Positions 41,253-49,319 of a DNA stretch of 64,000 bases are shown here, piece after piece. The translations under genes and the position numbers were made by a program. The notes under the pieces were generated by a model. That model was not told the origin of the DNA, searched no databases, and saw nothing but the letters and a program-made list of their open reading frames with translations. Source of the stretch: Prorocentrum cordatum. Taxonomy: Eukaryota > Sar > Dinophyceae > Prorocentrales > Prorocentraceae. The stretch is from contig CAUYUJ010006513.1 of NCBI GenBank assembly GCA_963575745.1, positions 5,001-69,000 of the forward strand, in the 5' to 3' direction. Position 1 is the stretch's first letter. Each line of letters begins with the position of its first letter.

Positions 41253-41939
41253 TTAAGATAATCTCGGTGTTCGGAGCGTCGCTCTTGTCGCCCCCTCCTC
41301 CGCCCTGTCCTGCCTCGCCCGACGACTTAGTCGCCGTCGTTCCCGTGGGGCCGTCTCTATAGGATGGGCGGTAATTGGCGAGAGCGTTACCTTACTGGGA
41401 AAACCACTCTCGGTGGTGCTCGGCTTGGCCGGACCTTCTAGGGCAGGGCCTGGGACAGTAAAGTGCTGACGCAACAATGGCCTCACGGGAGTTTCTTGCG
41501 AAAGCAACGGTAAGCCGAATGAACTCGATGTGATTCCGGCTTCTCGTTTATTCTCATCATATGGAGTCGGGTCGGTGGTGATAGCCTTAAGCCTCATCAT
41601 TCTTTTTTCTATATTAGCTGCGTTCGAAATGGCCTCTCCTTCTCGCATGTTCGCAGCTGACCTTTCACTCTTCCACAAGTCACATTTAGAGCATCCTCTA
41701 GTGCTTACATCGGTATGCTCTTCACATGCCGACCTACCACATCCGACGCAATTGTCCGTCGTCTTCGGACGAAAGCAGACTGCGCAGAACTGGGCCACGG
41801 AGAATGTATTTCCCTTCTCCTCGGGAGGAGGATGCGTCGCATTTCTTACCAGCAGGGTCGACGCCCCCGCATTTGCTAAGTTCGTCGGACCAAACTGCGT
41901 TGGAATGGGCACGGTGCCGGACGACTGAGCCGTCGACAA
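41253..41939 (-). CDS. Element zinc-finger protein (228 aa)
   Basis: Residues 51-91 hold FCAVCFRPKTTDNCVGCG, CEEHTDVSTRGCSKC, i.e. four C-x2-C type pairs with a His. This resembles a treble-clef/RING-like or B-box zinc site and would bind two metals. The C-terminus is Pro/Arg/Ser rich and ends in a basic tail. It lies just 5' of gag. Function unknown; it may be an RNA-binding gag-like component. Palindromes at 41923, 41422 and 41324 fall in it. Confidence 0.45.
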   Translation of the reverse strand: MSTAQSSGTVPIPTQFGPTNLANAGASTLLVRNATHPPPEEKGNTFSVAQFCAVCFRPKTTDNCVGCGRSACEEHTDVSTRGCSKCDLWKSERSAANMREGEAISNAANIEKRMMRLKAITTDPTPYDENKREAGITSSSFGLPLLSQETPVRPLLRQHFTVPGPALEGPAKPSTTESGFPSKVTLSPITAHPIETAPRERRRLSRRARQDRAEEGATRATLRTPRLS

Positions 41940-42173
41940 CTGATGTACGTTCGTTCCAGTCGGCTTAGCCGGCTGGCATTTAGCATTGTTCGATTTTATG
42001 CGCTGGAGGGAAGATCTAGCTTCTTCATGCGATCTGAGTTCTTCCAGATAAAGATTGTTCTGGTCGGTTATTTTCGCAGCTACAGCTTGGGTGTTAACTG
42101 CTTCCAGCCTGGCGTCTTTAAGCTCTTCCTGTAAGCTCTGCTTTTCTCGTTCCGCCCTGACTGTAGCGATTTG

Positions 42174-42801
42174 TTATCCTTCTACTCTGGCCACCGCAAC
42201 GGCAGCGGCGACCGCATTGGCGTCAATAGATTTATCGGTTGCCATCGCGACGGCCTGTCTCTCAGAGGTCAGTAATTCTATGTATTTATGTTCGGCTTCC
42301 ATCTCCGCCTGCCGCTTAACGGCGGCGGTCTGATTATGCAATTGTTCTATCAGCTCTTGTTCTCGCCCCCTAGCAGCCATGGCTAGGGCGATCCGCTCAG
42401 CCTCGAATGTTTCCCGAACTTCAGCCATGGTTTCAGTCATCTCTTCTCTGTCCAGTCGGGCCCTTTTCAGCCAGCTGCGCCTCATTGATCAGAAACTCTC
42501 TCTGGGTGTTAGCCTCCGCCAGTCTAGCCTGGTCCTGGATAGATTGCATGAGGAGATACTTGCAATTATGCTCGCCCATTGGGTAACACTCTGCACGCAG
42601 CCACTGTCTGTTACACTTATGGCATACGTCCGAGCAACTCTTGCATACTGGACTCCTACATGCGCCTTCTGGCCCGCTGGCTTTTCCTGGGCATCTGCCC
42701 CCCGCCCGCGGCGCGCAGTTAGGGTTAGGGTTCCAACAGGCCTCCGCCATGGAGACGGCACTGTTGCTCCTTGGAGTAGATCTCGCCCCTGATCTTGGCA
42801 T
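42174..42801 (-). pseudogene. Element Cys-rich plus coiled-coil protein, frameshifted
   Basis: Two overlapping frames form one likely protein. The first (42801-42433) carries a compact Cys cluster, CKSCSDVCHKCNRQWLRAEC, then a helical stretch with HNCKYLLMQ. The second (42485-42174) is a clear coiled coil (EEMTETMAEVRETFEAERI, REQELIEQLHNQTAAVKRQA). A zinc ribbon followed by a coiled coil would suit a multimerising, nucleic-acid-binding accessory protein. The join around 42433-42485 requires a frame change. No named family recognised. Confidence 0.45.
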
Positions 42802-42914
42802 CTTGGGACTTCCCTGCTTGAAGCGTTTGATCTGGGGCGAACGAGGGTATTTTCTGGTGGCTTAGGCACATTTAAAATCTCCACATCCTTCTCGTCTTGT
42901 GTTACCAACTGATT

Positions 42915-43274
42915 CTATGAAGCCGGTTGCCCAATCATTTCTTCATCCTCAACAACAGCTGGAATCGAGGGTTGCCAGTCACCTGAGGTGGCGGCAGCAC
43001 GGAAGAAACCTTCTTTCAGTGGCGAGACGTTTAGTTCGTAGTCCTCTTTCCTTTGTTTCTTGAGGCGAGGTGCAGGGGTTCGCTCTGTGGACTCCCCCTC
43101 GCGCTTCGTCTGGGCCTCCGCCCTGTCCGCCTGAGGCGTCAGGATACTAGTATCCTCATCAGATCCATCTGGAGACCACCTCTCGTCTTGAGCGGGGATG
43201 TCTTCTTCCATCATCACGGACAACGCTCGGCTCAAGGAGATTTCGTCATTGATATTACCAAAATATTCCTCCAT
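42915..43274 (-). CDS. Element hypothetical acidic protein (119 aa)
   Basis: ATG start. Acidic N-terminus (DEISLSRALSVMMEED) and a basic patch (RLKKQRKED) that could be a nuclear localisation signal. No catalytic motif. Lies between the LTR-initiated ORF and a Cys-rich ORF; its role in the element is unknown. Confidence 0.35.
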   Translation of the reverse strand: MEEYFGNINDEISLSRALSVMMEEDIPAQDERWSPDGSDEDTSILTPQADRAEAQTKREGESTERTPAPRLKKQRKEDYELNVSPLKEGFFRAAATSGDWQPSIPAVVEDEEMIGQPAS

Positions 43275-43377
43275 GGAGTTGATCTCATGTTCTTTATCAA
43301 TGGGATCGTCACTGTCCTGACCGAACTGTCAGTTTAATGCTATTGGGATGAGAACGTTCGTACTCGTACCCGCCCAC

Positions 43378-43980
43378 TCATTTGGGATGCTGGGGTACAC
43401 CTACGTTCTCTTGGACTTCCCCTGGCCAGCTGGCCTCACCAGCGGCTGTAGCGATAGCATGTGTAGCGTTCGGAATTGGGCTGATTGACTCCGTCGATTT
43501 GGCACTCCATGACGAAAACACACTTCGTCTCGTTCTCGCTGTCACGCCATCTCGCCCATACGGGTCTGGGGTCTGCTCTCGATTACCAATCGGAACTCCC
43601 GGAGAGACGTCTACCGACATCTCTGATCCTCCCTCGGTACTTCTGCCCCGAGCTACCCGGGTGGCGATATGTGAAGGAGGGGCGCGATCCTGGATTGGAC
43701 CGCTCTGGTTCGTGTCGTGTCCATCATGTTGCACAACGCGCCCATCGGCGCTTCTCGAGACGTTGGGCACGATGTCAGTCTTATCATAGCTCATTCCCGC
43801 AGCGACTGAGTCGCGGGGCACATTTGAAAGTTCCTCTTTTGGATGCGATGGCCCCGCGTCGACTAAGTCGCGCGCTTCGGCTGGTAACCAGTCTTTCCTC
43901 TGAGAATCGGGGTAAGATGACAAAGGAATTAAGATCTCATGTTCACTCTGCTCAGAGAAAGAGGGGACGGGATGAGACAT
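43378..43980 (-). CDS. Element ORF starting inside the 5' LTR
   Basis: 200 residues; the ATG and about 30 codons lie in the LTR and the frame reads through the primer site. Acidic, Ser/Pro/Asp-rich, no domain recognised. The N-terminal SHPVPSFSEQSEHEIL segment is therefore duplicated in the 3' LTR. It could be a leader protein or simply an open LTR frame. Two palindromes of the dispersed GRCTNAGYC family (43804 and 43861) lie in it. Confidence 0.4.
   Translation of the reverse strand: MSHPVPSFSEQSEHEILIPLSSYPDSQRKDWLPAEARDLVDAGPSHPKEELSNVPRDSVAAGMSYDKTDIVPNVSRSADGRVVQHDGHDTNQSGPIQDRAPPSHIATRVARGRSTEGGSEMSVDVSPGVPIGNREQTPDPYGRDGVTARTRRSVFSSWSAKSTESISPIPNATHAIATAAGEASWPGEVQENVGVPQHPK
43876..43890 (-). 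promoter_or_regulatory. Putative primer-binding site
   Basis: Immediately after the 5' LTR the element strand reads TGGTTACCAGCCGAA. A TGG start complementary to a tRNA 3' CCA is expected here. The predicted tRNA 3' end would be GCUGGUAACCA, which is not the initiator-Met end used by many plant Copia elements. The identity of the primer tRNA is unknown. Confidence 0.5.
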
Positions 43981-44234
43981 CGATAAGACAAGTATCCGTT
44001 AAGCAAGATTACTCGATCAGGAATGTGAAGGGAGGAGGCCGGCTGGCCTACGACCGACGACGCGCGACGGCCGAGGGCTGGCGCGCTCCTTTTCTCTCCT
44101 GCAAGCAAAGGCTGGCTTGTTCGAGCATCCATACAGCTGCGGAACGCAGCTGTTAGTTCCAGCGGACAGCGCAACGAATGCAAACTAAGTTAAGTTCTAA
44201 TTGAATATGAGGCGGATAGGAGCATATTTACTCC
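43890..44234 (-). repeat. 5' LTR of the giant element
   Basis: Copy of the 3' LTR with the same hairpin at 44134-44152. It should carry the promoter, though no TATA-like box could be singled out. An ATG of the first ORF lies inside it (43978-43980). The ends are not TG...CA: in element orientation it begins GGAGTAAATATG and ends GGAAAGAC directly before a TGG primer site. Confidence 0.93.
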
Positions 44235-45891
44235 GAAGGAGTCCCACGAGGGCCCCAAGAGAGCAGGCTCTACAATAGCCTCACGACTGCCCAAACGAGC
44301 TGCCAAGAACCTACCATACCGAAAGGTCCGATCAGAATTGACTCCTGCCCATGTTCCGGCTGGTCCCCAGCTTCGATGTTACGTATGCCCTCCCCTCGCT
44401 GTTTCATTGTTCGCTGATGCACTCCACTGGGGATGAGCAAGTGGGGACTTGTTGTCGTTGGTACGCGGGCCCGCGAAGCAACTCGAAAGCCGCGCAGGAC
44501 GGGCGGGCTACGCGCTAGCAAGCGGGGATACTTTTTCGATCGCGACCGCACCGAGACAGTCGGGGGGCGTCCAGGAGTGTAGCACGCGGGCAACGGCCTA
44601 AAACTACGCGCGGAAGGAGAAGGAGAAACGAAAAGAGACAAGAACAGCGGGGAGAGGAACTAACAGGAGGCGAGCCTCGCTGCCGCTCAAAAGAGGGCGC
44701 ACACCAGGAAGATTTTCCAAGCGAAGTGCAACACCAAAATGGCGGAAATCGAGTTGACCGACATCACGTACACGTCAAGGAGAACCACCAGCAGGACGCA
44801 CAGCGAGCCCCGGGCCAGGCCAGGCACCGCGGATGCGAGTGACAGCCGTATCCGCGCCTCGGTGGATGTCGACCAACGCCATGCGGGCGCTCAACGGAGC
44901 AAGCCCGGATCGCCAGACACCGTCGAAACAGGTGTCAATGAGGGTGCCAGCAGGGTGGGTGCGAGCAGCACGCGCCACAAGGAAGGCTAGCGGCTAGGGA
45001 GCCCAGCATGAGGACCGACAGGTTTTTTTTGTGGCGCGACGCAAGCTAGCCGTCCCTGGGCAAACTGTTCCGTGCATCCGTGCATCTCTCTCGGCCTGCA
45101 TGCCACGCTGGAAACATGGCCTGCGACCGGACAGATCTGCCCGTGCCCGTAACTGCACGGGAGCATGCAACCTGCTACTGCCAGCATTACGGCTCATACA
45201 TTCGCGCAGGCGGAAGGGCCGATCCGACAAAAAACGGCTAACGGTCATCTTCAACCGTGAGCACGTCATCTTCAACGTGATGAACATGTATTTGCGTACC
45301 ATGCGACTTAACTACACTGTTAACTAAAAGTACACGCTGTAACGGCGTTGGGCGGATGCAAGACGGTGCCTCGCTTGGACAGCTCCCTCAAACGCGAGCT
45401 CGTGTGCGCCCCCGAGCATGGCGCAACGTCCACTAAAAAAAATCTAGCCGGATCGAGTTCAAACGCGTGGCTGCACCTACTACCGTTCTCAGTGCGGGCG
45501 GCGTGTGCCCTCGGCGCGGCGTGCGCCCTCCGCAGAGGGGCGTGCGCCCCGCTCGCTGGGGAAACCTCCTCGGGCTCACGGCGCCGGCCAGCTCCAAGAG
45601 GCGTCCTCGGCGTGCAGCAGGGGCCTCGGCGGCGGGCAGACGGCGCGGGCGGCTGCGTGTTCCGCCACGGGGCTCGAGGAGCCGCCCGTGGAGCTGTTCT
45701 TGTGGAGGGCCCGGCCGGACAGCCAGCGTCGCGGACGCCATATATGGCGGCCGCGACCCCTGCACCGAGAACACCCTGCGCAGGCCCCCTCGGCACCTCC
45801 CTCGGCAGGTGCCGCAGGTGCGACAGCAGACCCGAGGAGGCAGCCGGAGCGGAGCCCTCGGGCGTGCCCCTCGGTGCACTTGTCGAGCGCG
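44235..45891. other. No gene recognised between element and GH5 gene
   Basis: 44235-44300 resumes CCCCAAGAG-type degenerate repeat. An ATG frame at 44739-44990 (83 aa, Thr/Arg/Ser-rich) and opposite-strand frames are present but show no motif. 45350-45890 holds GC-rich overlapping frames and probably contains the 3' untranslated region of the cellulase gene. Confidence 0.4.
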
Positions 45892-47534
45892 TTACCCCTC
45901 AGAGACGGCATGCGGTAGTAAGGCGCCGCTCGGGCAAGGCTCGGAGACCGGGGCCCCGGCGCCGGCCGCCGCCTCCTCGCCGCGGCGCTCCGCGGGCGTC
46001 AACCCGGCCGCCCGCAGGAGGTCCAGGCGCAAGTCGCTGTTCGCCTTGGGCCTCCACCTCGCGTCCAGCACCCCGTAGGCCTCGTCCTCCCCACAGCCAG
46101 GCTTCGGCCCCACGTTGAGGGGCCAGTAGGCCCAGTCCACGTCCTTCTCAGCCAGCAGGCTGGTGAAGTCCCGAAGCCAGCCCACCTCCCCCGGATTGGA
46201 GAGGTCCGCACCGAACTCGCTGACCCAGACGGGGCAGGTGCCGGAGTCGAGGATGTCCCCCCACTCGCTCTGGAGCTGCTCCCGCAGGCGCTTCCTGTCC
46301 ATGTCCCCGTAGTTGTCCTTCGAGACCGCGCCGAGGAACCGCAGCAGCCGCAGAGCCCAGCCCCAGCGGCGCGGCACCGACCAGCTCGGCAGGAAGCGTC
46401 CCGGACCGCTCCACTGGTAGTGGTGCACCGCGAGCACCTCGGCTACACGCAGGAGTGACCCTGGGCAAGAGTGACCTTTGGTGCGCGGCTCTTGGGGGGC
46501 CGCGCAGGGACCAAACACGAGCGCGCAAGACGCTACCGTCGCACAGCGCTCGGCGATTGGTGGACCCCCGTGGGCCCGCACCACAGGTCACTCCGGCGAA
46601 AGGTCACTTCTTACGTCTAGTCGAGGACCAGCCGCCCCCCGAGCCCGGGCAGCAGCGGCCCCGGGCTCGCTGCGTAGGCCGCGAGCGGCCGCTGCGGCCA
46701 CGCGATGCGCTCCACCACGATCAGCGCCGCGGGATGCACGCGCAGGAGCCTGCCCGCCGCCCGGTGGGCCGCGCGCGCCCAGTCGCACTGGGAGCTCCTG
46801 CGCCCACCTCGACCGTTCGTGCCAAACTTGGGCGTGAAGCCCCAGCGCGGGCGGACCTCGTTGCGGAGGTCGTACCCGACCACGTGCGGGCAGTCGCGAT
46901 AGCGCAGCGCCATCATCGCCCAGTCGCTGATCCACTGCTCCTCGGTGTGCTGCGAGCCGGGATCGAACCACAGGCTGTTCTTGCTGGGAGGGCCGCAGAA
47001 TTCGCCGTAGGTGGTGTGGTTGTTGACGATCACTGCTACGCCATGCTTCCCCAGGCAGCGTACCACCTCGTCGTACACCTCGAGGGCAGAGAGCCCTTCC
47101 AACTGCGGGTTGTACCTGAAGCTGATGGCTCCTTTGCCGACCTGGCTGCGCAACATCTCGTTGGAGAACGGCAGCCGCACCGTGGAGAAGCCAAGGTCCA
47201 GCACTGACCGGCAGATGACGTCGAGGCTCTGCACGTCCAGGCCGCCGACCACGTGGTGGACGTCGCTCGCGCCGTACCAGTTAACCCCCTTGAGCTTGAA
47301 GCGATCTCCTCTCTGGTTGATGATGTAGCGCCCCCTCGTCTCCAAGGGAAACTGCGAAGCCCACTTCGCATCCAAGTCGCCCGGGCTGATGGGGACCACG
47401 TAGTCCCAATGCTCCGCCTTCAGGCCGCCTTGCCCATCCTTGCAGGACCGCAGTGGCGAGAGCATGCTGAACGTCGAGCAACAAATCAAAGCTGAACCAA
47501 GACTCAAGCAAATGGGGATACGCAAAGCGTCCAT
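45892..47534 (-). CDS. Secreted glycoside hydrolase family 5 (cellulase-like), two exons
   Basis: Exon 1 47534-46629 and exon 2 46437-45892, joined in phase 0, give 483 residues. A hydrophobic start (RIPICLSLGSALICCSTFSM) looks like a signal peptide. GH5 blocks: LKGVNWYG, FSTVRLPFSNE, VIVNNHT, VVGYDLRNEV (proton donor Glu226), VLAVHHYQW (His307/308), CPVWVSEFGAD (nucleophile Glu376), DWAYWPLNVGPKPG. The likely role is hydrolysis of beta-1,4-glucan such as thecal or food cellulose, outside the cell. Length fits the family. A second ATG at 47564 would add ten residues. All key residues are intact; this is the best host-gene candidate in the window. Confidence 0.88.
46438..46628 (-). other. Intron made by an introner-like inverted-repeat element
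   Basis: The 191-bp GT-AG intron consists of a 183-bp element (46439-46621) plus one copy of an 8-bp direct repeat (GGTCCTCG upstream, GGTGCTCG downstream, 7/8 identical; 46622-46629 and 46431-46438). The element ends are inverted repeats: CTACACGCAGGAGTGACC against CTAGACGTAAGAAGTGACC. The donor GT and acceptor AG both lie within the duplicated target, so insertion itself created the splice sites. Excision gives ...CTG|GTGCTCGCGGTG..., restoring LVLAVHHY. Confidence 0.85.
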
Positions 47535-48179
47535 GATTTTCGACCTCCACGACGATCCGACCATTGCATCCCGAAGACAGTGGACATCGACTGACACTTC
47601 GGCCAGCGCCCAGCACGCGGGTGCATGTGCACACACGTGTCCCACAGAGCATTGCTCGCGCTTCGGGCACGCTCTTGGTATCTGCTGAAACTGCCCTTGT
47701 GCGGCAAGATTTGGGGGTGTCCTCTGTGGTTCTGGCCCCGTTCTCGCTGGGACCCGATCGTGGCACCTGCCGTGGGAATGTACCGTCAGGGTCCCGCACA
47801 GATGAGGTCCCACACGCCGGGGTCACGTCGGCGCCCAACATGGTAAAGCCCCACGAGATATGACCCCACACGGTAGGATGTCATGCGATCGGATCCCACG
47901 CGCGCATACATTGATCCCCGCCTTTTGCGCCGCGTAGGTTGCACATCATGGATTCTCCCCTCTAAAAAAAACATAGCTTCTACCATCCTCCCGCCCCTGG
48001 ACTTATCGATTCCCGGGGAACCTGCGCAAAACACATATGATTCTGACCCAATGTCCCCAGCCAGGCTGGTATCGGTCCCGCATCGGTTCACTTGCAGAAA
48101 GTACTACACGGTTACATGTTTGTTCTAACATACCACTTGTTCACGAACCCCTTTTAAAACATACAATCCAGGCATACGA
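47535..48179. other. Upstream region of the GH5 gene, no other gene seen
   Basis: Presumed 5' flank of the cellulase. Contains loosely repeated CCCACACG/GATCCCACG modules at 47800-47910. No promoter element can be assigned, as dinoflagellate promoters lack clear TATA boxes. Confidence 0.4.
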
Positions 48180-49081
48180 GCTTGGCGCCGCTGCGCGCGC
48201 ATGTCAAATCCTTCTAAACACACTGTGTGTTTAACAATTTCAACATACCGCTTCAAGAACACCTATGAAGACATACGACTTTCTCATCCAAAAAATATGG
48301 AAAATCTGCCCGCGCGCTCTTGCCGAATCCTTCAAAAACCAATGGTTGTTCAACATTCCTGTCAAATCGGGCTTCTTGGGCAACTTTTGCGCGCACGTCG
48401 ATCTCATTCAACAACGGTCGCGCGCCTGTCAGGGCCACAATCTCTTGAAAAACAACCCATGCGGGCACATGCGCGCGGCCGCCGCGCGCGCAGGTCGAAA
48501 TCCTTCCAACACACATTGTGGTTTCAACAATTTCAAGGCCGAACTTCATGAAATCACACGAGTCGTACCGTACATCCTCGAAACAAATATACAAACAAAT
48601 CGAAAGTTCTACCCGCGCGCGCTTTCCGAACCCTAAACACCAATGGTTGTTCGATATTTCTGCCATGCGAGCAACTGATGCGCGCGCGTCGAACGCCTTC
48701 AACATCGGTCGTGCACCTGCCAGGGCCACGATCCCTTGTAACAAATACCATACGGGGCACATGCGCGCGGCCGCCGCGCGCGCATGTCGAAATCCTTCCA
48801 AACACAATGAGTGTTCAACAATTTCAAGGCCGAGTTTCATGAAATCACACGGATCGTACCATACTTCCTCGAAAAAAGCTGCGACACAAATCGAAATGTC
48901 TACCCGCGCGCGCTTTCCGAACAACCAATGGCTTTTCAATATCCGGTCATGCACACAACTTGTGCGCGCGCATCGAACTCCTTTAACATCGGTCGCGCGC
49001 TTGCCAGGGCCAGAGTCCCTTGTAAAAAAACACCGTGCGGGGCTCATGCGCGCGGCCACCGCGCGCGGATGCTGAAATCCT
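48180..49081. repeat. 291-bp tandem repeat, about 3 copies, in reading phase
   Basis: Units share GCGCGCATGTCGAAATCC, TTCAACAATTTCAAGGCC, ATGAAATCACACG, TACCCGCGCGCGCTTTCCG, GCCAGGGCCA and CCCTTGTAA blocks; TTCAACAA recurs at 48231, 48523 and 48814. Because 291 is 3 x 97, the - strand stays open for 268 residues (49059-48253), with repeats of CDFMKLGLEIVE and ARARVDISIC-type peptides. I cannot tell a repeat protein from a repeat that happens to stay open. Confidence 0.8.
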
Positions 49082-49082
49082 T

Positions 49083-49313
49083 CTCGTCGTCGTCGTCGTC
49101 GTCGGCGCCGTCGTCGTGGTCGTTGTCGTCGTCGTTGGCGTCGTCGGCGCCGTCGTCGTCGTCGTCGTCGTCGGCGTCGTCGTCGTCGTCGTCGGTGTCG
49201 TCGTCGTCGCCGTTGTCGTCGTCGTTGATGTCGTCGGAGTCGTCGTCGGTGTCGGTGTCGTAATCGTCGTCGGCGTCGTCGTCGTCGGTGTCGGTGTCGT
49301 CGTCGGTGTCGTT
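49083..49313 (+). repeat. (GTC)n microsatellite
   Basis: GTC triplets with GTT/GGC/GCC substitutions; poly-Val and poly-Asp frames are artefacts. It follows directly on the last unit of the 291-bp repeat. Confidence 0.97.
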
Positions 49314-49319
49314 GCCAAG

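Larger units (their letters stand above)
21465..44234 (-). mobile_element. Giant Copia-class LTR retrotransposon with cargo ORFs
   Basis: Two 345-bp direct repeats bound a 22.8-kb unit whose recognisable genes all lie on the - strand. The order gag CCCH fingers, protease, integrase, reverse transcriptase, RNase H places integrase before RT, which defines the Copia (Ty1) class. Typical Copia elements are about 5 kb. This one has about 3 kb of extra ORFs before gag and about 11.5 kb after RNase H. By my count the LTRs differ at about 16 positions (near 95% identity), so the insertion is not recent. Most ORFs are broken by frameshifts, with three single in-frame stops. No clean target-site duplication was found (CGAGA left, CGAAG right at best). 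Confidence 0.92.

Noticed and set aside
21465-44234. Nested-insertion explanation for the giant element
   Set aside because: All recognisable ORFs are on one strand, no internal LTR pairs or second pol were seen, and the palindrome family spans both pol and cargo. It cannot be fully excluded without other copies.
21455-44245. Target-site duplication CGAGA/CGAAG for the LTR element
   Set aside because: Only three of five bases agree at the same position; not reported as a duplication.
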